Under the pieces are notes generated by a model. It saw only the letters and a program-made list of their open reading frames with translations, did no database searches and had not been told where the DNA came from. Of a stretch of 64,000 nt of DNA, positions 12,283 through 22,766 are shown piece after piece. The stretch is from Takakia lepidozioides. Taxonomy: Eukaryota; Streptophyta; Takakiopsida; Takakiales; Takakiaceae. The first letter of the stretch is position 1. Each line of letters starts with the position of its first letter. The stretch covers positions 47,182,001-47,246,000 of the forward strand of contig CM060731.1 in assembly GCA_030704615.1 (NCBI GenBank). The letters run 5' to 3'. Made by a program: the position numbers and the translations under genes.

Positions 12283-12925
12283 GGCCTTCCCTCTCTAGAA
12301 CTTCTTCGGAAACATGAGCCACCTACAGACTTCTCGGATTTGATGGGCCTTCTGAAGAAAGAATCAACTGATTAAGTATAGCTTGATAGCTTGATTAGCA
12401 ATTTGATAAGTAGAATGAGCCCAAACCTCAAACCTTGGTTTGTGCCCATGTTGGGTTGGGTTGGGTTGGGTTGGGTTGGTAGCCGGTCTTTGTTGCTGAA
12501 CCTAACCAACTGGCCCGGTGGCAATTTTGTGGAGGCCAAGAGTGTGTGAGAGTGTTAGCCAACCGTGACTGGTTGATGGGAACGAAAGGATCGATTTGCT
12601 TCCTCTTTCCCCATCTCATGCGTTTGCGAGACGATTTGGGGCGGAGAGAGAAGGATTGATGAGAATGAGTATGTGGGTGATTACTTGGATTTCGATTCTC
12701 AAATGGGGCAGATATTGTGCCTTTAGAGGACTGTCATAGTAACTATGGCGTTGCGGGCCACAGACTCTTATCGAAAAGAAATTGGGTTGCATCATGACGG
12801 AGAAGTGGATGTCATTGAAGGGGTGTAGTCCAGTTGTTAGAGAGAGGAGCCAACAAACGCAGACAGGCAAAGAACGACAAGTTTACCCGCAGATGGAAGC
12901 GGTGTAGCAGACCTGTTGAGAGAAG
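12283..12925. promoter_or_regulatory. putative bidirectional promoter with (TTGGG)n
   Basis: This 643-bp gap separates two divergent start codons (12282 minus, 12926 plus), so it must hold both promoters and 5' leaders. At 12451-12479 TTGGG is repeated more than five times, giving five or more GGG tracts with TT loops that could form a G-quadruplex on the plus strand. It is not the plant telomere repeat TTTAGGG. Confidence 0.55.
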
Positions 12926-14126
12926 ATGGACAAAAGCATGTTGCATTCCCACCATCTGGGGTATCGTCCAGATGTGTCGCTTGTGGATTCAGACCAGTCA
13001 CCAACTGACGACGAGGGAGGTGGAGCTCACCTGTCGGATCATGATCACCATCTGGTTGACGACAATGATCACCAACTCATAACCATGGACGAGAATGTGG
13101 TGTTTAGAAAGCTGCAGGGCGCGAGGATGGGCCGAGTGTACAAGAAGAGCAATTGGTCTGTTGATGAAATGTTGGTGTTGCAAGTTGCGAACCGAGAAGA
13201 CCGAGATAGGGTTGAGAGAGGGTTGAACGGATCACACCAACCTGCTCATGAGCGATGGAATTGGATCGAAGACTACTGCTGGACGCTGGGCGTGCAAAGG
13301 AGCGCTCAACAGTGCCATGACAAGTGGGAGGGTATCTCCACCGTCTTCAAAAAAGTTTATAACATTGAGAAGCATGTTCCGAGCGGCCAGAAATCATACT
13401 GGCAGATGTCCACAGATGAAAGAAAGAAAAATAAGCTTGCCCCAAACTTTCAGAGGCAGATCTTCAATGCGCTGTTGGAATGGTATAACAGCAGGAGCAA
13501 GATTGTCGATCCTGGTGAACTTGTTGTTGACACATCCGCTCCTATGTGCTATACAGGTAAGGTTTGCCTTGAACTTGCCATGGATGTTGGTCTTGTATTT
13601 CTGAATTCTGAATGATAATACTCTCAGTTGTGGAATCTTTGCAAAGCAATAGTGCTTGGAGTGCTGGGTAGTCATGGCATATGGAAGGCTTAGTGCTGTG
13701 TCTGATACTAAGCAGAAATAAAGACTCTATGGTGCCTTTGATCATATTTTAATTTCAGGAGCCAACCCAGACTTCTCAGATTCAGAGGAGGAGAGTGACG
13801 AGGAGATCAGCAGCCCTAGCCGGTCAGGTAAGAAGCGAAAGCTGGGGGTGCTGGGGGTGCTGGGGGTGCGAAACAGTGAGGAAGGTCTCGCCATGATCTT
13901 AATGCGCAACAACAAGAGAGTTGTTGATGCAATGATGGAATCTGAGAACAGGAAGGACAAGCGGCACAAAGAGGACATTGAGATGGAGAAGACTAAACTA
14001 GAGTTAGAAAAGGAGAAGTTCAGGGGTGCCATGAAACTTGCCAGTGGTTACATCACTGCATTGAATAGCATTGGTGATGGTCTCAAACAGCTTAGTGCGG
14101 CCCTCATTGCCAATGTTCATTCATGA
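12926..14126 (+). CDS. trihelix (MYB/SANT-like) DNA-binding protein
   Basis: A nuclear DNA-binding protein of the trihelix class, 332 aa from two exons (12926-13556 and 13759-14126; donor CAG|GTAAGG, acceptor TTTCAG, summed 999 nt). An acidic N-terminus (EGGGAHLSDHDHH region) precedes the trihelix at about residues 76-165. It has the spaced tryptophans in NWSVDEM, RWNWIEDYC and CHDKWEGI that define this fold. The second exon has a Ser/Glu/Asp cluster, a KKRK nuclear localisation signal, a short VLGVLGV repeat encoded by GGGGGTGCT copies near 13842-13868, and a C-terminal coiled coil (EDIEMEKTKLELEKEKF). This matches plant trihelix factors of the ASR3/ASIL style, but the exact subclass is not resolved. 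The target genes are unknown. Confidence 0.86.
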
Positions 14127-17100
14127 CATTTCTACACTATCAGCAGTTCAGGTTGCAACATAAGGGTTGATCCAGCTCTCTGGCATGGATTTTGGGTGTG
14201 GTATCCCGATCATTTCTAGTTCTGGATATCTTGGCCCTGAAATTGATATGGTGAACCTTCCATCTGCAAATTCATCTTTCTTGGAGCCTCTAGAGCTGCC
14301 CAAGCCATTGACTGTCGTTGAGTTTGAAGGGATGAATTTGTATTTTATCTGACAGTTTCACAACAAGTGGAATTTGTATGAACGTGAATTTCTATAATTC
14401 ATTTACTGTCAGTTTACGTGTCAGTTTAATCTTTAGGCTTTATTGGAAGTCCTGTAGCATCTGCTGCCGTTCAAAGTGTTTACTGCTTGCACCACTCCCA
14501 CATCTGGTACTGATCCAATCAGGGGTTCAGAGTGTCAAGCAGCTGGATTCTAGTATTGGTACTGATCCCACTCTCCCAAGTAGTTTCAGGAGGTGAGTCA
14601 TAGCACTCGGAGGAAATGAAATGGTACTTTATAACGTCCGCTGGAAGCTCAAAGAGCGTATGGGACAAGAGGAAGAAAGAATCAAGATAGAGAGAGGGGC
14701 CACAAACAGTCCTAGTGAGGAGGATGAAAGGTAGGCGTTTTTAATGGCCTCCCTTGCCATGGTTCATTCAGCTTGAGGGCAGGTGCACACGACCTTTGTC
14801 CTGATACTGTGGAGATAATGTGGAGATACTTTGAGAGTCTGGGACAGAACCCACAAATGTGCAAAGTGCTAGGTTAGCACAAGACAATGTTTGTCTGTAC
14901 TTGGTGTCATACTCTCGTCCTTGGCGAGCAGCTTGTGGCTTCTATAGGCTAATTCCTTGTGACATGTGCAGATATACACGCAGTACACGGATTCACAAGG
15001 CAGTCAAATTGTCCTGGCACTGTGCCATTGAACTGGGTAGTATAAAAACCTCCAAGCCTCTTCAAGTACAACCCTTGATAAGTTGCAAATGAGCACAACA
15101 CAGCACAGACACACAGCCAAATGACACCGAAACAGCAGGCACCCCTGCAAATTGTATCTGGATTGTGGTTGCAGGTGAAAAGTAGAGAACAAATGAAATC
15201 AACGATTGGAAATCTTAGCTATGCAGGGGTGCCAGAGCAGACTCATATTTCCTCGAGATTATACAGAACTATTCAGTGCAGGAAGTGGAGCTTCGGTGCA
15301 TGATGTGGGCAACTGCAGCCAAGATAATATGATAGCAACAATCTGCTTTTGTGAGTTTGCGCAGCTGTCTTTAGCTTCATGATATACCCTGAAACCTAAT
15401 TTCATAACTCAACTCCTGGATAGTAATCAGTTCTCTCGGACTAGTTCAAACAATTCTCAGAGCTGCTACTTTGCTGAATTGCTGCTTGCGCGAATCACCC
15501 TTCCCAACCCTATGCCTTTTTTACTGCATCTTTCACTATGGTCCTATCCTCGCAAATTGGTGGCCCCTTACCTCCTCATACTGCTACTGCTTCCTCTCTC
15601 CCTACTCAATTCAAAAATGCAATCTCAGTCATGCAGTTATTCGTTCCCAAGCACTATTTAGTTGTATTTTCATCCACCACATGGCCGAGTTAGTTAGGAC
15701 ACAAGGTTGTCTTGTGAGTTGAAAACCACATAGATGTATGTTGGATGTCACCTATTGTAGCCAGCCAAGCTAAGGGGGATTTATTGGATCAGCCAGACAC
15801 CTAGTGTATGTGGGGAAGAGTCGGTTGGGTATCAATGTTCCACATATTATCAGAATATTCAAAGAACATATTGCAGCAAAACGAAAATGTGCTGGGGGCG
15901 AGACAATTGCGACACTAATGCAAATCGGCCCCGGGTTGTTATTTTTTCCACTTCCTTGTACCTTCAAACATTCCATTAATAAAATTCCAGGGCCACTGTC
16001 CCCTGTTCTGTATTAAAATTTAAAATTATTTAAATCTAAATCTAAATAAATAATTTCTTTTATAAAAAAAAGCAAATCTCTGATTACATGGTGACAAGGC
16101 CTCCGCCCAACATGGTTACAGAGGGATTTACCAAAATTCTCATCCTCTGTTGTTTTTTCTTCTAATTCACTACCACCGACCTTGTATGGTATAAAACAAG
16201 CCTCACAAGGCAATTGGCTCTCTTGCTTTGCTTTGGCACAACATAAGAGGAAGGTAAGACTAGGGAGCATGACTCAACACAACACACCAATCAACGCCTT
16301 GACCACATTTTCTCCATTGACTTGCAAGTCTCCGCAAAGTCTCTCTCTACAAGAAAGCCAACAAAATTTTAAAAGTCATACCAGGCTGGTATCTGCCAGG
16401 GTCTGGTGTCAGATTCAGGTACATCAAAATTACGTTCTGCCAGTTCTTTCTAACTAGCAGGTGTGATAGTTCAAAAGTGAAACTAGTGCTTCAAAGAATA
16501 GAGTGCATTTCATCTACTCCTCTTCAAACATATTAGCATCCCTAATCACTATCCCTAGTTAGTATCCCTACCATATTAGTATCCGAAAACTACCCTAAAC
16601 CCTACCCCTGCATCCTCACCCTCAGCCGGCGCATGCATGGTATTGTAGTGGTAGCGCAAGGAAGAAGACCATTGACAGGTCTGGTTTGCGCTATGGTTTA
16701 AGACGTCCATGTACCCTGCCCCACCAGGGTATTGTCCCCACCAGGGTCTTGCCCTTGCACATACCCGTATGATCCTTCATACCATTACCCTTACCCTAGT
16801 TGATACTTGATACCCGCCCCAAACCTATATACCGGTCCTCAAGTAGCCATCTCTGTCTAAGATCAATTCCTTTGGGTGCAAGCCGGTGGGTTGCCGGCCA
16901 CTCTTTGGCCAGCCACTGTTTTCTACTCAGGGGTGCAATTTTTTTTTGTAGGCAGAGGGTTAAGACATTACACCGTCAAAACTTTAAATAGTTTCTATGA
17001 GCAAAGAAACGCCTGCCTACAGCCATTACCAGGGGGTGTAATGGACTCTGGCTCATGCTTTACCCTACACATAGATTTCTATGTTATATTTTTGGTAACT

Positions 17101-17380
17101 CAGCCTTAGAAGCTAAGACCTTGCTCAGAGCAGCTGATATTCCTGAAGTTGACATACTTGGGGTACCGAGACTTCACTCCTCTCAGAGATCAAAGAAAGC
17201 AGACACTCCAACACCATGTCAAATCCCTTCAAAAGGGAAGTCGCTTTCCTCCCCCATCCTCAATTTTCAGAACTAGTTCACATGTGGTTTCTTGTACAGC
17301 AACATTCATCTTGATCGATGAGTGTCACTCCACTATATATCAATTGATCAATCAAAAAATGTAACTGCTGGGGGGAGGCA
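14127..17380. other. intergenic region, largely featureless
   Basis: About 3.2 kb between the trihelix and HAKAI genes. I see no conserved coding segment. A tRNA-like A box lies at 15682 and a possible LTR edge at 17381 (listed separately). Confidence 0.4.
15680..15728 (+). mobile_element. tRNA-like A/B box pair, possible SINE fragment
   Basis: TGGCCGAGTTAG at 15682 matches the A box of Ser/Leu-type tRNAs. A weak B-box-like GAGTTGAAAACC follows about 30 nt later. A cloverleaf does not form and the B box is degenerate, so confidence is low. Confidence 0.25.
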
Positions 17381-17420
17381 TGTTGGAATATAACACATAT
17401 GTCACAATGTCAAGTGGTGG
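17371..17420 (+). mobile_element. possible polypurine tract and LTR edge
   Basis: A purine tract GGGGGGAGGCA is followed directly by TGTTGGAATATAACA at 17381, the usual junction of an LTR retrotransposon's interior with its 3' LTR. No pol gene lies upstream and no second LTR was found. An inverted ATTCCAACA occurs at 18822-18830 inside the HAKAI gene, which may be chance. Confidence 0.3.
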
Positions 17421-17638
17421 GATAGGGCTCAAAACTCACGTGCCTAGATTCTACCATTGTACACACCATCACTAAGTTCTGGGATCAAGATCCAGTGAGA
17501 CTCCAAACCTCTGTGAGCTTTCCATGAATGAAATGGGACCACATAAACACCATCTACCACCAACCCATCAGACTAAACAGTGAGCAAGATGAGCTCTAGC
17601 ATGAAGAAGCCATCCTCTTGATTCATTTCTGAAATACT

Positions 17639-20600
17639 TCAAGCATTTGTAGGTGGCATCCAACCTGGAAAGCCATGGCCTCCAGGGCCCCCAAAATTGG
17701 GCAGGTTACCTCCACCCCAGCCATAGTCCATCAAAGGCTGGTCAGGTCCAGGACCACCAGGGCCGAACTTTACTCGTTTTGGAGGAGGGCCAGGAGGAGG
17801 AGGAGGGAGGTGCCCAACATGGCCGCCCTCTTGAAAACGAGGCCCACCCATTGCCATAACCATGGGTCCAAAGTCGCCAGGAAAGTGTGGCCTATGCCCT
17901 CCTTGTCTGTCCATAGGTCCAAACCCATCCTGGGGATTAACATTCAAAGGCCGTTCACCCTCTTGCGGTAACCCCATAGGCAGGCCCGGATGTCTGGGAC
18001 GAACACCGCCATCTTGAAAATCCGGGGGTCCTGGAAGCTGTTGTGACATGGGCATGCGAGGATCTCCATAGGGATGAAACCTTGGAGAATCGAAGCGAGG
18101 CGCAAAGGCATGTCCCTCCTGCTGTGGCTGGAATGAAGGTGGGTAACCTGGAGGAGGATATGGGGGGGGAGGAGGAAGACAGCCTGGGGCTTGGTTTGAA
18201 GGAGTTGGCAACAACCGGTCTTGCCGCTTTTGAAGCTCTTGAGGGGGTTGATGAGGGACGGGGTGCGGACTATGGAGTTGGGGGGGTCCTTGTGACTGTT
18301 GGTGCTGCATCTCCCTTTCCCTCTCTCTTCCCCGCTGAATTTGCTGTTGTCCCATCTCTCTCTCTTGCTGCCACTTTAGCTGCCCTTCCCTTGCCCTCTC
18401 ATGGTCATTCTCCCTTTCTCTGTGCTGGTTATACAGTTCCCTGTCTTTCTGCCTCTGTTGTTGAGCCTCCCTTTCCTTGTCCCGGTGCAATTGTAGCTCC
18501 ACCTCGGATCCTTTCTCTTGTTGAGATTGTTGGTCCCCTACATGGAGATGGGGGTACTGCTCTGGCAATCGGAGCTCCAGAATTGGCCGGATCAACTTTG
18601 CTCCTTGTGAATCCTGCCGCTGCAATGACAAAGTTTTCATTGGTTTCCGCTGGAGGTCTTCCTTCTTGGGGACAGAGACCGATGACGAGGCTGTTTGCTG
18701 TGTTTGAGCTTGAGCTGGAGATTCTGGTGGTCGGAGCACTGCATTCTGCGGCACCTGTCATCATTGTCCCCTTACATTAAGTCAAACCCATAGCTTCATA
18801 GTCTGACTGACTCAACTGTCCATTCCAACACTCGATGGGTTTGAGTCCAATATTTAGGGCAACTTGTTACCAAACCCTTGTACTCCAACCAATCTGATTG
18901 GAATTTCCTTGCTGTTCAACCAGGATGCTACAAATGTGAGGCAAGATCCTACCTCATATTTAACAGCTGAGCTTATGTGTGTGCAAACTATAGGCATGTG
19001 TCTGTTGGTGTAATTGGGTCTGTGTGGAGGTGTGAGAGAGTGTGTGGGGGGGGGGAAAGACGTATGTATCAAATCTTGCTACTTGATACTCTTCAAGCTG
19101 GTTTAGACATATCACATTAGAGAACAACGGAAGTATCCAAGCACTCACACATACACAACAGCAATCCAGGAAATTGTGTACTGATAGGGCAGGCCATGAC
19201 ATCATACTAGAAAGCATGCACATTAGCCCTCCATCTCACCACTGATGTAGCCGCACTGGCAGTCCATAGCGAAGAAGAGGCATGACTAGCTGTCTGGGGA
19301 GAAATATGTGAAACATGTTTAGTGCTTCCAGTGCCAGTCCCACTACAGCGATAGAGAGATATAACCTCCTCATTGGACGACCCTGAAACTTTTGGATATG
19401 GTGGTATACTTGAGAGTAGTCCTCAAAGGGTATTTTACAATTACAAAGCCTATGCGGGTGTAAACTCTAGGATTTGGAGACCTAGACCTAGTTCTTTTTC
19501 AAGAGGGGATTTAGGGGTTGACATAGGAGCTGGGATGGACATCATACTATGGGAACATGATTTTGACTCGAGCACTGCTTTTGTCTGCACAAATTTGACA
19601 CTTGAGGCTCCGAATGTACTGCCAGTCATAGAGTCTGAGAAAAGAGCAGACAGGGAGGCATATCATGCTTCCAAGTGATCACCCTGGTTTGAGCGAGTCC
19701 AGGAAAAGAGAGGAAAAGACCCACCCACCTGAGAAAAAGCAAGGTGGAGACACTAGAATATATACTCACAGAGAGTAAGAAGAGAGTACCTGTGTCTGGG
19801 GAACAGGTGTGGGTGGAAGGTTCTGCTTCGTGGCTGATTTATTCCTATTGACCTCCGGATGTAAGAGCTGAGCATGAGCTTCAGTAACATGCCATTCGAA
19901 ATCAGGCCGTGCAAGAAATGAGCGCAGGCAACCAGGAGCTCCACAAATAAGAATGCCTTCTAACACGTCCATCTTCTGGATTCGTACTACCTTTTCATCA
20001 CATCTGCAAGCCTCCAAAGCAGCACATCACACCAAGTTGAGGATAAGCACAGAATACTAGACAGGGTGAACATGTGAACAGCGGAAGTCACAGCCAAAGA
20101 CAATCTGAATACAGGGAAAATAGTCTCATGGATTCGCGAGCCTCGGCTTCACACTCAAAAGTATCACGTTGATTCTGGCACTGCTGGGTAGACCATCTAG
20201 TTGGAAAGAGAGGTGGCAAATGTGCACAAGTAGGAGATAGAATGTACTCATGAGAGAGAGAGAGAGAGAGAAAGCATACAAGAAGCACATAGAGTCGAGC
20301 TTCGCACAAGTCAAGCAATACACATGCTCACACGGATCCTGCACCAGCTCACACACGTTTGTAAGTATCTCCTTAAGAACCATTTCCACAACAACGAAGG
20401 CCCCATTGAAAGTCACTTTATGGAGATTTGAAAAATTCGCCAATTGAGAGAGCCACTTCTCGGCAATACCTCGTATTGAGCTCCCACATTGCCGCAGGCA
20501 TACATAGGCCAAGAGCTTGTAAAACGTTATGTGAATCAGTCTTCTGCTCTGGCTAAACCTATCGAGCTTGTACAGGAGACAAAAATTACCCAGACATCTA

Positions 20601-21014
20601 ACACAGATGACCACTAACTATCAAAAGGCTTGCAGCTGATAACCCTCGCACACTAGGACGTCCAGAGCTGTCTTGTAGACATACCCCCAAACCCTAAACA
20701 GTGTTTCTGCGAGTGTGAGCCAGAAATCTTACCAGGCGCCCGTACACAGCGATGGGGAAATTGCAGCGCACACATATGTGCACTTTGTCGCCAAGCCGCC
20801 GACGGGCCTTCACCCCCACCAAGTTAATCACCGCCGCATCACTGCTCACAGTACCCAAACCTTTTGCCAAAGGCAAATCTGCGTCCACCAAATGTGGTGG
20901 GACTGAAGGCGCTTCAGGAGCAGCAGGAGCAGCAGGGGATGGGACAACCCCAGAATCCTTAGGCGTGCCGGCCCCATCCTTACTGAGACGAATTTTGAGG
21001 TTCACCATCACCAA
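17639..21014 (-). CDS. HAKAI: HAKAI-type RING E3 ubiquitin ligase
   Basis: Orthologue of HAKAI (CBLL1), an E3 ubiquitin ligase that is also a component of the m6A mRNA methyltransferase complex in plants. Exons are 20733-21014, 20280-20338, 19790-20003 and 17639-18754, giving 556 aa. The start MVMVNLKIRLSK fits the conserved plant N-terminus. RING ligands C81, C84, C97, H99, C102, C105, C112 and C115 span three exons. A C2H2-like finger follows directly (C134, C139, H152, H157). The last exon encodes a long low-complexity tail: a Gln/Arg/Glu-rich part, then Pro/Gly-rich segments with FGPGGPG and FPGWMPP near the end. Intron 2 begins with a CT-rich run (GA on the plus strand, 20250-20271). Intron 3 (18755-19789) holds no recognised gene. 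Confidence 0.92.
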
Positions 21015-22766
21015 CAGCTACTGTGAAAACTGCACTGGCATCTTCTCTGCAAACAAATACTCAGCTCCTCTGTCAAACACAATCTATGTCAACACCCCCA
21101 TTGCATCTCCTCCCCCCGACATGCGATTCTCCATGCCTTCAACCACATGGGTTCCTCGTCCCTCACCAGGACTGTTGCCCCCTGTAACTACAACCGGTTG
21201 AGACTTTGAGACCCTTGGCCTTAGGTCTCGGACAGCCCACTGGATGAATGATTCCCATCATCTACACAGTGCTGTGAAGGAGTCAATATAAACAGGTGGG
21301 TTGTCCTCTTATTGTCCCTCTGGGACTCCCTATTCATAGAACTATAGAGCAGAAAGCTGTTGGGGGCCCAATAGGGCAAATGCCTTATATTTAGAGAGGG
21401 GTTCCTGGCATTGTGCATTAGTGGGGCTTGTCACACTAATAAAACAGTCTCTATTCACATCTCCTCTCTTTCTATCTCATCATCCCTCAGAAGCTTCCTT
21501 TCACATCTCCCCTTTCACCTCTCTTCTTTCTCTATCTCATCCTGAGCAAAGAGTGAGAGAGATCGAGTGCAATGCCTGCTGGAGCTCTTTCCAGGAGTTG
21601 CTCCTGGGGGACTCCACATTTTACAAATGGATTCTCTTCCATACACAGGCAGTAACTTACCTCTTTCATTTCCCCAGTTGCATGCGGGGCATGTGAGACT
21701 CATTAATAATAGCTGGGAGACAAGAATCTGTCAACTGAAAGCTTCCTGTGATCAATTGAAATGCATTGCATGAATTGTGCAAATGAATTGTGCAAATAAT
21801 TCGCAGCTCTAGCAGACATGGACTGGGCAAAACAAATAGTGCTGCAACAAGTTCACTAGGAAGCTTGAGTGCCAGCGCATGGTTTGCCTTCTATTAAAAG
21901 TGGCTTCTGGGGTCATTACCACCACCAGGCGTCTGAACCATCATGGAGGGGCTCAAATAATTTTGTATATGCTTCTGCTATTCAACTTGTGTGGAGGAGT
22001 GAAGTGATGTTGTTATCTGTTGAAGTCGAGACACTGGGAGGAACTTGGTAAGTGTCCTAGAATCACATTGTCCAGTGGTGTAAGCAAAATGACATGGCCT
22101 AACACTGCACAGAGGAGAGCACTGCGTGACAAGGGCGGGCATGTCGTGACCACATTTTCACCACATTTTCACCATCGGCCAGAGTCAGTGGAATAAAGGA
22201 GGGGAACCACACAGAATGCAGGGGCACAAGAACCTATCAAGATGTGTGGCATGGACTTTGGGGTAGATGCTTTGGACCAAGAGAGTTGAAACCTTCTGGG
22301 GGATAGCAATTGGGAAGGGCACATATTCAATCCATTGAATTGGGCAGGGGAAGATTTCAGCCCAGTCCAAGTTCTTGTGCGGTGAGTCAAAATCCTGGAG
22401 GGCAGCCATCTTTAGAGGCAGCATTCTAATCCTCCTCCCGCTCTCCTCCCCATTCAGCGCTTTCATTGCCTGCTTGCTTCAAACAGGGTGTGGGGTGCAT
22501 TGGTACAACATTATGGGGCACGCACGCACACACACACACATTACTGTGACCTGTTAATTTGGTTCATTCTGCCAGTCTTCTTTGGGTGCATATCTTGCTC
22601 CTTCACATTTGGCAACATCCAGCTAGCTCCCTCTTTATTCTATGTCTAATCACCCCCACTTGCCCGCATAAAAATTGGCCCTCAATCTAAAAGCCATCTC
22701 CACTGCAGGTCTGAGCTGCATCAGTAACAGGAAAATTGACCCTCCAGCAGCAGAGCAAGCAACACA
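21015..22766. promoter_or_regulatory. divergent intergenic region between HAKAI and PG-repeat gene
   Basis: This 1.75-kb gap contains the upstream regions of two divergently transcribed genes. I found no protein domain or RNA gene. A CA-rich run lies at about 22520-22541. A minus-strand frame at 22185-22466 is open but unrecognised. Confidence 0.4.

Noticed and set aside
16598-16616. Telomere-like ACCCTAAACCCTACCC
   Set aside because: Only about two units are present, too short to call an interstitial telomere array.
18043-18780. 245-codon open frame on the plus strand
   Set aside because: It is antisense to the low-complexity last exon of HAKAI, whose biased codons keep the opposite strand open.
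20126-20614. 162-codon minus-strand frame
   Set aside because: Only its DPCEHVYCLTC part is real, as exon 2 of HAKAI. The rest is intron 1 and intron 2 sequence.
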